Source of the DNA: Iris pallida
Lineage: Eukaryota; Streptophyta; Magnoliopsida; Asparagales; Iridaceae
Length of the DNA stretch: 64,000 bases
Assembly (NCBI GenBank): GCA_029216955.1
Contig: JANAVB010015600.1
Span: forward strand, 25,432,510 to 25,496,509
Direction: 5' to 3'
Of the stretch, positions 10,349-20,789 are shown piece after piece. The stretch's first letter is position 1; every line of letters begins with the position of its first letter. A program made the position numbers and the translations under genes. The notes under the pieces are model-generated. The model ran no database searches, had not been told where the DNA came from, and worked only from the letters and a program-made list of their open reading frames with translations.

Positions 10349-13243
10349 CTACCTGATCACTTCTCGAATCAGCCTATCTGCATTGAATTGGTTGCCCTCA
10401 TACCTGGCCTTGTTGCGATTCTTCCATAATACCCATATGACAGCAGCCGCGACGATCTGGTGGCCATGGGAGGCAAGCGCCCACCCTGCTAATAGATCGT
10501 TTGAGGCTTTCGCCCACCTGATCATGTTTGCAATGCTGAGACAGCACGTTTCAGACCTGAGCGGGGAGATCGCCCTGGCTGAAGATGTGGTCAACGGTTT
10601 CCGATTGATGAGCTGCACAGCAATTGCAGGCAGAGGCTAAACCGAATCCAATGGAGAACAGTACGTCGTCGGTCGGGAGCTTGTTCCTGATGACTCTCCA
10701 GATCAGGATGGACCATTTCTTGGATATGCATGTCTGCCAGAAAGTGACACTGATCGGAGAAGGCACTACCGGGCCGCGGGCAACCTGTCTCGCTGAGCGA
10801 ACAGAGAATTCGCCTTCCTGACACACTGACCAACGGAGCTTGTCAACATCTGAGCTTAACTTCAGCTCGTGACGGCAGATGCAGTCTACCGCTTCTTCGC
10901 CAGCCCAATCTCGGATCTTGTCCCAATCCTATGCATTCCTCCTCGCATCCCAAAGGTACTTAATCCTGCTGCGCTCCGGAGCCTCCAGGAGGCGGTGAAG
11001 CAAGGTGTCTCACGGCCAACATTCTTGGAAGGTGTTGGATTCTCCATTGCCCAGGCACAGACGGATAACCGGTTCAGCAATAGTACGGCCGTTGATGATG
11101 TGCCACCATGCCGCGGAAGATCTGCAGTTGGCGGTCGCCTGTGACGGATGAATGTGCTTGAAGTATCTGGCCTTCATGAATCTCGTCCACAAATTGCTAC
11201 TCGTACGAATCTTCTGCCACAGCTTCATCGAGAAGGTGTCAGCGATGTAGAAAAGTTTCGATAACCCCAATCCTCCCTCCTCAGTAGGTTTAGCCATGGT
11301 TTCCCAGCTGGCCCAACTATGCTTGACGTGGCCCCCGCAGTATCCCCAAAAGAAGTTGTTGAAGATGTTCTCAATCGAGGTCAGCACTTTCTTGGGGGTA
11401 GAGCACGCTGCGAGGGTGTATATGGGGATGGATGTGAGCATGTGATTAATGAGGATCATCTTCCCACCCGGAGATAGGGTGGCATTGTGCCACCCTTCCA
11501 GTTTTTTTCTGATTTTGTTGATGAGGTCTTCAAAGATGCTGGCGTTAGATTTGCTGTACACAAGGGGGCATCCGAGGTATTGAAATGAGGGTGACTGATA
11601 GAGAACGAGGTGATGTTGGAGAGACTGGTCGCGCTTTCGCTTTTAATGTTGTGGTGGGCGTAGATGATACTCTTCCTGGGGTTGACCTTCTGGGCGGAGC
11701 AAGAGGCGTATCTTTATAGAGTGTTGTGGACCACTTCCACCGATCCAACATCCCGGGAGGTGAAGATGAGGATGTCATCTGTATAGGCAAGGTGGGTGAT
11801 AATCGGACATCCACTGGTAGTATAAAAGTACTAGAAATTCGATGTACTAGTCATCTTGTTCAGGTTTCTACTCAATGCATCGGCCGTGATGATGAATATG
11901 GTAGATGATAGAGGGTCTTCTTGCCTGATTCCGCGAGTAGATTTGAAGAATCCATCGGCTTGACCGTTAATCACCGTGGAGAACCAGGAATTGCTGATCG
12001 ATCTCCAGATGATATTGATCCAGGTTTTTGAGAAGCCGAATCCCCTGAGGACCCAAATCATGAATTGCCAGTCCACTCTGTCATAGGCTTTTTCCATGTC
12101 GAGTTTGATCGCAATATTGCTGCCTCTTGTAGGAAGTTTTATACAGGTGATTAACTCTTGGGCAAGAATGATGTTATCCTGGATGTTTCTGCCTCTGATG
12201 AAGCCGCTTTGTTCCTCAGAGATGATCTTGGGGAGCAAGTCTGACATGCGAGAAGCAATGATCTTGGAGATGATTTTGTTGGTGAAGGTGCACAGACTAA
12301 TGGAGCGGAAGTCACGGGATGTTTTGGGGTTGTCCTTTTTCGAGATGAGAATAAGGTTGGCTGATGATATAGCTTTAGGGTAGGTCGCTTCCTGAAAGAA
12401 GGCCTTAGCCGCTTCATGGATATCCTTTTTGACAATGTTTCAGCCCTCTCTAAAGAAGACCCCGGAGAACCCATCAGGTCCTAGGGCACTGTGGGCATCC
12501 AGTGCCCAGACAGCGTCTTTCACTTCTTGTTCGGACGGAGGAAGATCCAACTGGGTGTTATCAGCATTGCTGATGAGGTTAGGGATTTCGACAAGAAATG
12601 AGTTGTCTCTGAGAACTCGCTCTTTTGTGAACAGCTACAAGTAGAAATTGGTTGCCGCCTCTTGGATGCCTCGTTGGTTGCTGATGATGTAAACCGAGTC
12701 ATCCTTTATCTTATAGAGGGTGAGTTTCTGTTTGCGGCCGTTGACACAAGCATGAAAGTAGGCCGAGTTTTTTCTCCTTCACTATCCCATCTGAGCCTCG
12801 CTTTCTGTTTCCAGAAATCGGTTTCGACTTTCAGCCGAAATTTGAGGATGGCTTTGGTGAGATTGAGGGCGATCCTGGCGTAGGGTGACCTGTCACTAAC
12901 GAACAAGGTCCCTACGCGAGTGACGTCAACTTCCGTGACGCACACTTGCTATAAAATGTCTCCGTACGCCTGTTTACTCCAAGTCGTAAGAGCTTTTCTA
13001 GTAGCCTTAAGCTTGTCCGCCACCCTGATGAGCGGGTCGGAGGAATCTGCTTGGTTTCAGGCTTCTTCCACCACTTGTCTGAATTGCGGGTGAGCGCACC
13101 AGAATTCAAGATACAGGAAGTTCTTTTTGATATGATTGGCATTGCTCCTCATCACAACCAGGAGAGGCGCGTGGTCAGATTCAGTAGCATTCAGATGCGA
13201 GAGATCGAAAGTGGTCCCCATACCGTGCCAAAGGTTGTTCTTG
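10349..13243 (-). pseudogene. LINE 1 ORF2, 3' part: endonuclease end, RT, zf-RVT
   Basis: Starts with the end of the endonuclease domain, including the ESDHAPLLV block that carries the catalytic His. A spacer with FWKQKARLRW follows (about 12800), then RT. RT shows EEQSGF-GR-IQDN (about 12200), EKAYDRVDW (about 12090), and a catalytic box reading YTDD near 11773-11784 in place of the common FADD. The thumb region contains WHNATLSPGGKMILI (about 11490). The zinc-finger-like zf-RVT tail lies at about 10826-10550 (WQTCI-KKWSILIWR). Several frameshifts and stops (for example near 12250, 11560 and 10830) make it non-functional. ORF2 nicks target DNA and primes reverse transcription there. Confidence 0.85.
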
Positions 13244-13248
13244 AGAGC

Positions 13249-14138
13249 AGTTTGCAAAAACAAAACTGTAGAGCTTTATTGATACAAACTTTGTAATAAG
13301 ATTACAAGAATTCTGGGAAAGGTATAACTTTAGGAATCCAATCTAGATGACGATTGCTTTATCCCTTGGACGATGTGGACTTTGAAGATGAAGCCTCTGA
13401 AGTTGAAGACAACTCTGGAATTGAAGGCAAAAGCCTCGAAAGTTGAAGGCAAAAAGCCTCGGAAGAAAGCAGCAGCACTTGGACAAGAACTCCTAATCTC
13501 TCTGATATTTTTGAACTTTATGTCTGATCCCCTTGAATGGAGACTTGAAACTCTATTTATAGAGTTCTGGAAATAACTAACTTTTAGTTATTCTGGACTG
13601 CGCATGTTGGATTGCGCATGGACTGGATTGCGCAACCTTGGACTGCGCAGGCAGTTGTTGGATCGTGGGCCAACTGTCTTGGATACATGGCATCATTTGA
13701 TTGAAATGCGCATGATCGTGCATAGACAATTGCCACATAATGAGCAATTGATGGCATGAGTGCCACGTGTACATTGTCAGTTGTATTGATGGAGTGCGCA
13801 ACATGAGTTGTGCTGACTTTAGATTGCACAAGAATAGATTGCACAACAGATTGGCTGGCCGATTGCGCTGCCAGCTGTCCAGTCGTTCTCGAGCGCTGTA
13901 CGGCACAATAAACGAACAGTCTCCTCGTTCTCCGTGCTGTCAGCTGTCAGAAAATTTAATTGTGTCAGGTAATGATGACTTTTGCCACGTCAGCCTGCGC
14001 GCTTGAGAGTGTGCGCAGTCTAGTGTGCGCAATCTGTATGCTGCGCAACCTGATTTCTGCGCAGTTCATTTGAAAGATGCATTTCTCGATCTTCATGACT
14101 TTGTTGATGTGTGCAACTTGATTTTTTTAGGACCTACA
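13249..14138 (-). repeat. Element A 3' LTR
   Basis: 890 bp, same length as the partner at 54809. The first dinucleotide on the plus strand is AG instead of TG, a point change confirmed by the TSD position. Minus-strand TATAAATA is at 13554-13561. Upstream of it, in U3 (13597-14060), lie about ten TGCGCA palindromes plus decayed TGCACA/TGTGCA forms. The partner LTR looks a few percent different by eye. Confidence 0.9.
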
Positions 14139-14153
14139 AGACGTCCTTCAAAG
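14139..14153 (-). other. Polypurine tract region of element A
   Basis: The minus strand reads CTTTGAAGGACGTCT directly before the 3' LTR. Element B has CTTTGAAGGGGGTCC at the same place, so the tract in A has probably lost part of its G run by mutation. Confidence 0.6.
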
Positions 14154-14305
14154 TTTTCAAAAGTTGAGTTTATTCAAAATTTCGAAATACTTTGAATTTT
14201 GAATTTTTTAATCAAATTGCGCATGTGATGAGTTGTCTGCGCAATCGGAGGAATTCATCCTACTTTTTCGGCGCAGTCTGAGGCAGCCGTTACCCTTTGA
14301 AAAAC

Positions 14306-14313
14306 TATAAATA
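14306..14313 (+). promoter_or_regulatory. TATA box of the antisense gene of element A
   Basis: TATAAATA on the plus strand, 105 bp before the ATG at 14411 and about 170 bp inside the LTR. TGCGCA copies lie upstream (about 14218-14250). It drives transcription opposite to the element RNA. Confidence 0.65.
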
Positions 14314-14410
14314 GTCATCTTCGATATTCATTTCATTCTTTACTTTGCTTTCAAGAGAGAGAAATCCCTGAGCTCATCTAACTTCAAGTTTCTTTCCTCA
14401 ACGAATCTCC

Positions 14411-17400
14411 ATGGCCCCCAAGCGTTCCTCCGCCGCCGACAAGGGCAAGGCCCCCGCCGAGTCCTCGGCCAGGGTTGCGCGACGTCCTTCTCATCATGAG
14501 AGCGCGCATCCTGCTTTGCAAGGTAGATGACTTAGTCGAAATCCCTTTTTAGGGTTTTCACTGATTTTCAGAATCCAACTCTTTTTAGGGTTGTGATCAT
14601 ACTGCGCCACCCTTTTTAGGGTTTTGGTTGCACGAAACAATTTATTCTTCATTTTTATGAAGAATATCTTTCTGCGCAATCGGTTGAACTGCGCTGGCAA
14701 AAGTCAGCACAATCTGCCGATTTGTACAAAAATGTCAGCACAATCTGTTGATTGCGCAATCTGATGGTTACGCAATCTGATGGTTGCGCAATCTAATTGT
14801 TGTGCAATCTGGTGGTTGCGCAATCTGATGGTTGCATCCTTGATTTTTTCCTTATGCTGAATTTTTGTTTTCTCTGTTTGATGCAGTTAATACCAGAGAA
14901 GATCCTGATTATGAGAACTTTGTAGGGACTCTTTCAGAATCGGAATTCAAAGAGGACCTATCCCATGTGCCCTTTCCACAGTATGATCTGCCAGCTTTCC
15001 GTCAAGCTATCTTGGTAGCCCAAGATAATGAAACCCTGTTATGTCTGATGAATGGGCAACCTCTGCAATCAGTAGATGCCATGGTTCACAAGAAGCCCAT
15101 ATTTCTGTTTGGCAAGGCTTTTGAGAAGTGCTCTCAGCCGAGGCCACGGATTGAAGAACGGATTTTCCAATATAAAGACAAGACAATCTCGATTCCAGAA
15201 ATCTCCCGCTGCCTCCCCTTATCTCGATATGCTCATGCAAGCTATCCGACGAAAATGGAATAGAATCTCACACCTTTTCAGGATGCCCATCCAGGAAAGA
15301 TTTATTTGAAGAAGGGGCCTAACAAGAAAGACATATTCTACAGTTCTTTGGAACGATACAGCGTCTTGTTCAGAGGTTTAAAACCCGGTTGTATTCCACC
15401 GGAAAATTCTTCTTTGTTATTGCCCGTGAGAACTCCAATATTCGCGAATGAGTTCGCGAAGGTCGAAGGGAAGTATCCAGAACAGGACCTCAGATTAACT
15501 GGGCTGGTGAACCCAGACTATAAGAGATGGAGTTGTATAGCAAACTGGATTTTGACCAAGTTTGAAGACAAACTTCAGCAGATTAACTTGTACCAAGCAG
15601 TGCATGCCACTGTTTACAGTTTCGCCCCCAACTCGTATCTGTTCCTGGCTTTAGCAGAAAGATACAACTACAGGACAGGGACTTTTATGACTCCCTGCGG
15701 AGAGATCGGGTTTGCGCTTCACGAGATACAATACATCTCTTACCTGCCGATGGGGGATATCCCGTATGAGGAATTTGTCCCAACTAATGATGAGTTGGAC
15801 AAACTTCGAAAAGAGAATGCAGCCATGGTAGCAGTCTTCGAAGAACTGCTATGTCATTATAAAATCTGCTCTCTATTTTACAAAAGTGGTACATCTAGTA
15901 CCTGCTATTCATCCAAATGGTTGTCTTATCTGTTCCTCAACCATATTAAAGAAAAGAAGACCAAGGAACATGATAACTGCAATCCCGACTTCTTCAAGCC
16001 ACTGAGCAGCACTGAGGTGGTGAAGTTGATGGAGGAAAGTAGGGACTTGGACATCAAAATGAAGGACGATCATCAATGTCCTCCTTTAAAAGAAGGAGAC
16101 ACTCTCGAGAGTTATATGAGAATGGGATATCGATTTATGTCAAAAGAAGCCTAGTTAGCAGGATTTCTGACATATTGGCTCCGTCGATTCGTCGTCCCCG
16201 GAGCAAGTGTTGTAGACCGCTTCCACCGCGGTGTCCTTTTTGCTGCCGTTAGATTAGTCTTCTGCTATAAGATGGATCTCTTATCGGCGATGACTTGTAG
16301 ATTGAACGCCAGTCTCCGCCTGTACGTCGAATTGATGCTGAAAGCTAAGGGCGAGAAAGAGTTTCCTCGGCTAGAATTGCCATATACTTATCTGTTCTGG
16401 TGGTTGCTTCTACACCATCCTACTTTGATGGACCCTGGCATGGGACCAGTCTGCGGCAGCTTTTTGCGAAGATTCTCCAACGGTAAGTGGAAATACACTT
16501 CCTTGAGAGATTGCAGATACGCTTTGAACCTGGGCAAAGGATGGAACTTCTATTGCACTGATCCTCCCGTCGAATATGAACTGATATCGATTAACATGAT
16601 TGACTCAAAGACACAACCTTTGAGCCGTACAGCTTTTAATTGGTTGAAGACAATTCGACCATCCCACTTAGTATATCGGTTTGAAGAAGAATGCTACATG
16701 AAGCCATATCTTCCCAGCCGGTTTGCTCGGCAATTTGGATATGACCAATTCCACGTAGGTAATGCTATCACATGCCTACAAGGAAAAGGTTTCTTGATAG
16801 ATGGAGCCCGAGCTTGGGCTTATTACAATGCTCGAGATACGAAAGCAACGTTCTCGATGCCGGTGAACAATACTCGTGGCCCTCGTATGTTGTTCACATA
16901 TTCGGTGTTTTATACATCATCGAATACATTTGTCGATAACTTCAATCTTGGATAGCTTCGCGTCTGTAACGAGATTGAGGAAGGGAGGAGTCATCATGTC
17001 ACTCCCAGATAATGATGAGGTACACGAGCCAGTGGATGCACCCTTAGAAGTTTTGAGGGATGCTATGTTTCTTGAAGAGGTTAACAAGCCACTGCGTGTT
17101 TCTTTGAAGGTTGCTAAATCTCTGGCCAAGAAGAGAAGGAGAGAGGAGCCTTCCGTCCCAGCTGCAAAGAAGAAACTGATCTTGGATCATTCTTCAGAAA
17201 AGATTACCCCCAGATCTCAATCTCGACAGCTGGCCGAGACAATCCAGCTGGAAGAAGCTACCACACCGACCTCTGTTCGAAAACAAGTCGAGACAGTAAA
17301 CATAGAGAGCCCTGAGAGGCCTCTAAAAAGAAAGAAGAAGTTGGCCCAAAGAAGAAATAAAACGGTCTCTCCTTCAAGACAAGTTTTGTCTTCAATAGTG

Positions 17401-19154
17401 GTGGATGCTGCGGCGGGACTCACTATGCCATGTCCCACTCCTGTTTTTGAGTCTGGGAATAAAACTCCCAGTCCAGAACAGAGGGAGGAGATTGAGCAGA
17501 GAGGAGAGCTTGATCCGAGAAATGAGGCCGAAGAGCCTGAAGACAGGATTGTAGAAGAAGAGCATGATGCCGTACGATCTCCTTCACCTATCGCGGAGAT
17601 GACTCAGCCTCCTCTTACCCCTGGGACCCTCCGTGAAGAAGAGGATCGTGAAATAATTGCAGCTTTAGAGGATTTTGGCTTCGGCCCACTGGGGGATTAT
17701 GTTAATCAAACTGCTGCAACCGCCAGTGGAGAGGCAGCGGAAGGAGATGAAAACGAAGAGAGTTCATCGTCTTCAGAAGCAGATGAAGATACACAGGATT
17801 CTGAAGGGAAAAATGAAGAGCATGTGTCTCCTGTAGCTGTAGATGACACTTTGGATCCTGCAAAGGATACCGAAGTGCAGATATCTCCTAAAACTGCCGC
17901 TGATACCTTGAATCCTGAAAAGGATGCTGAGGTACAGATATCTCCAGAGAAGGTAGCAAATGAAGAAGCGGCCCCGGAGGAAACTCCCGCCATTGATCCT
18001 CAAGGTATAGAATGAAATTAGCAATCTTCTTTAAAATAGATTGATAGCTAACATCTTTATTTGTATTCCCTGCAGATCTCGAGACTTCTCAGGCACCTCC
18101 AAAGTGCACAGACATAGTGCTTGCACCGACGATTGCTAGTGGCAGTCGTCATTTATTCTGTGGCTCTGAAGCAGGAAGTAGTCAAGCAGTAGTGTTTGAG
18201 GCTACTTCTGCTCAGCTAGAATATGTCCCAACAGACGTTAGGCCTATTACTGGATTAAACCATGGTAAGACTTTTTTATTTTTGATCTTCTTGGACAAAT
18301 AGCAAATGACAGGAAAAATGACAATCTTTACTTTTGCAGAAGAATAACCAGGAGGGACAACTAGCTCCACTTTGGTTTCTTTGTTCAAAGAGCCTGCTAT
18401 TCAGATGCGAGAAATTGAACATCCTGCTGCCTCGTCATCAACAGGAGTAGCTGCGACTCCTGGCGCTCTGGCGATTAATAAGCTTGTTATCCAATCATTC
18501 ACAAAATGCTTCTTCGAATCCTTGGGACCTCTGGTCAATAGAATGATGGATAAAGAAGACGCTGATTTTTACATGGTTAGAGGTCCGACCTCTTTCTTGG
18601 TGAAGGCCATCCGGGAGCAAGGTGACGAGGCACAGGCCACCTTCCTTGACCATATATTGAATGAGCTAGAAACTTCCATAAAGAACTATAAAGAGCTCAA
18701 CAAGGGAGAAGTAGAACTCTTAGTTCAGGCAGAATATGAACAGATGGTTCAGGCAGCTGACATTGAAAGAGTGAATCTCCAGAACCTCTTGGATGCCTAC
18801 TCTACGAAATCTGCTGAATATACATCCAAATTGGAATCAGTGACCTCAATTGCTGAGAGAAAAGAGAAAAGAATTGCTGAGCTGAGAGCATAGATTGCTC
18901 GTCTCCAAGAGGAGCTAGAAAATGAAGTTACTGAGCATCAGATTGCAATTCAACAATTCAGTGCTCTAACTCAGGAAAGGGACGAGTATGTAGCAGCTCA
19001 TGATGCTGAAATCACCTGCCGAAGGGTAACCATGCCCACTTTTAATGAAGAATCCGGGATGGAAGAGGACATGAGGAGAGTGATGGCTTCTCGTGAAGAA
19101 CGGTTGCAAGTTCTGAAGCAACAAATTGCTAATCTGATAATGCCTCCATCTTAG
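14411..19154 (+). pseudogene. Antisense spliced gene of element A: plant-mobile-domain-like plus coiled coil
   Basis: Exon 1 14411-14522 (MAPKRSSA start, basic Ser/Ala-rich), GT-AG intron 14523-14886 in phase 1, exon 2 14887-18004, intron 18005-18075, exon 3 18076-18264, intron 18265-18339, exon 4 18340-19154. Splice sites join the frame correctly. The exon 2 block at about 16155-16950 (GFLTYWLRRFVVPG, then LPYTYLFWW, and GWNFYC) resembles the plant mobile domain. A Glu/Pro-rich acidic region with two copies of (Q)ISP--(A/T)AADTL-P-KD-EVQ (about 17830-17950) follows. Exon 4 ends in a predicted coiled coil (18690-19130). Breaks: TAG 15261, TAG 16152, a frameshift near 16950, TAA 18345, TAG 18891. 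Related extra ORFs are known in Tat elements; host proteins with this domain (MAIN, MAIL1) act in transposon silencing. The role here is unknown. Confidence 0.75.
14738..14836 (+). repeat. 16-bp tandem repeats in antisense intron 1 of element A
   Basis: Units close to GCGCAATCTGATGGTT start at 14754, 14770, 14786, 14802 and 14818, with weaker units before. Each carries the A motif core GCGCA or a one-base variant (ACGCA, GTGCA). They lie within the intron, 50 bp before the branch/acceptor region. Confidence 0.88.
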
Positions 19155-19524
19155 TAACAAGAACATCTTGTATCTTTTTGTCTTTTGTTTGTTTTTTGTA
19201 ATGTCTCAAATTTTGATCAATAAAAGACATTTCGTTGTGGCTCTATCATTTGTTGCATATCTTGTTCAGATATAAATAATAGAGGTAGAAAATATATTCA
19301 GAGGTACAGGACATGATATATTTTTTAATGATTTTGTAGAAAATAATTATATTCATTATATCTGCTCAGAGGTAATGTGGACGTGGCAGAATATAATTTG
19401 TCGAATATTATTATTTCAATTGACAACTTAATCAAAACGACAAGTTGTTGATGTGAATGAACAAAAATGAATTGTCAAAAAGGTGTGAACGAAATGAATC
19501 GTCATAATGAATGGATGAATGGCA
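19155..19524 (+). terminator. 3' region of the antisense gene, with poly(A) signal
   Basis: T-rich 3' UTR after the stop, with AATAAA at 19219-19224. Further on is CTCAGAGGTAATG at 19369, a word that is also found several times at 29317-29715 in element B at the equivalent position. No ORF is seen. Confidence 0.6.
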
Positions 19525-19860
19525 AAACTGTCGGATGATGATGAACGGATAAACCGTCGGATGAATGTGAATGGATGAACCATCGGATGTATGTAATGAA
19601 CGGATAAACCGTCAGATGATAAGGAACGGATGAAACGTCAGATGAATTGAATGAACGGGTGAACCGTCAAGTGAATTAAATGAACGGATGAACCGTCGGA
19701 TGATGATAATGAACGGACAAACCGTCAGATGATGATAATGAACGGGTGAACCGTCAAATAAATTAAATGAACGGATGAACCGTCAGATGATGATAATGAA
19801 CGGACGAACCGTCGAATGAATGCGTCGCTTCGTTGTTTGAGGAACCTCTGCCTATAAATA
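19525..19860 (+). promoter_or_regulatory. Tandem inverted-repeat array and TATA box of the second antisense gene
   Basis: Eleven units of roughly 24-31 bp between 19525 and 19815, each close to GAACGGATGAACCGTC. The outer bases ACGG and CCGT are inverted repeats around a 5-base centre. A TATA box (CCTATAAATA, 19851-19860) follows about 35 bp later, 49 bp before the ATG at 19909. The layout matches the other promoters in this window, with a different motif. Confidence 0.7.
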
Positions 19861-19908
19861 GAACAGAAATCTGACAGAAAATGAGCACTTCCACCTTTCA
19901 ACATAAAG

Positions 19909-20232
19909 ATGTCTTCTGGAGATGCATCCAGGAAGGCTGAACTCTTCCCGAAGGTTGAGACGGGCACTGAAGAATGTCCTGCCGATCCAGTCCAGCCAAA
20001 GCAGACAGAGGCAGGCGAAGGCTCGTCTGCACCCAAACCATCGCGAGATATCCTGGACTTTTTGCTCGAACCAGGAAAGACTGAAGAGGAGGAGGCCATG
20101 AGGATAGCTGCTTGCAAGTTCCTGGTGGGTTCCAGCAAGGAAGTTCTCGGCTCTTTTGCTGACCGTGTCTTTGAGAAGGACGGCAGTGGTCCGCGTCCCA
20201 ATGTCGAGAAGGATAATAGTGACCTTCCTTGA
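19909..20232 (+). CDS. Second small antisense ORF of element A, unknown function
   Basis: Intact 107-residue frame from MSSGDASRK to a TGA at 20230-20232. It is acidic, with no membrane segment. A helix-prone middle (about residues 40-85) contains RDILDFLLEPGKTEEEEAM and FADRVFEK. I recognise no family. A promoter-like array and TATA lie just upstream, and AATAAA at 20258-20263 just downstream, so it looks like a complete short transcription unit. A short upstream ORF begins at 19881 and overlaps the start. It ends 87 bp from the integrase stop on the other strand, so the two transcripts converge. Confidence 0.55.
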   Translation: MSSGDASRKAELFPKVETGTEECPADPVQPKQTEAGEGSSAPKPSRDILDFLLEPGKTEEEEAMRIAACKFLVGSSKEVLGSFADRVFEKDGSGPRPNVEKDNSDLP

Positions 20233-20319
20233 TATTATGTAACATCCTTCTATGATGAATAAAAATCAAACTTTATTTAAGAATTGTCTGATCATATTTA
20301 CATAAAATCTCTGTTACAT

Positions 20320-20789
20320 TTATATATAGTACTTCTTAAGGAACTTGCCATTGATAGGCATCATAGAAACTCGACCGTCTAACTCTGAGAGTTGATAGGC
20401 TCCATTTGAGAAGACTTTGCTTACAACATAGGGCCCTTCCCACTTTGCGTCGAATTTGCCCTTGCTCATGCGAGTCATAGTCATAGGACATCTGACCGTT
20501 AGAACAAGTTCTCCTTGTTGAAAGGCTCTGACTTTAACTTTGCGATTGAAAGTCTTCGATATACGAGCTTGATACAACTCGATGTGTTGTTGAGCTAATA
20601 ACCGCTTCTCGTCAAGCGCCTCCAACTCTCGAAGTCGAAGAAGATCGTTATTCTCTGTAGTGAGCTCGTTAGCAATGGCAATCCTTAAAGAAGGAATTTG
20701 AAGTTCCAGAGGAAGAACTACTTCACAGTCGTACACCAAAGAGAAGGGCGTACAACCTGTAGGATTACGGACCGTAGTACGGTAGGCCC
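20320..20789 (-). pseudogene. Element A integrase, C-terminal fragment
   Basis: The minus strand reads AYRTTVRNPTGCTPFSLVYDCE and on to GAYQLSELDGRV...NGKFLKKYY, ending at 20320. It matches the end of the element B integrase (30067-30540) almost throughout. The catalytic core and zinc-binding N-terminus are absent because the frame runs straight into the LTR at 20790. No stop is present in the fragment. Confidence 0.88.

Noticed and set aside
17706..18024. Minus-strand Ser-rich ORFs in the antisense gene of element A
   Set aside because: Shadow frames of the acidic repeat exon on the plus strand.
19525..19815. Regular repeats that look like a CRISPR array
   Set aside because: The spacers are themselves similar, repeats vary, and the setting is a plant retrotransposon promoter with a TATA box.
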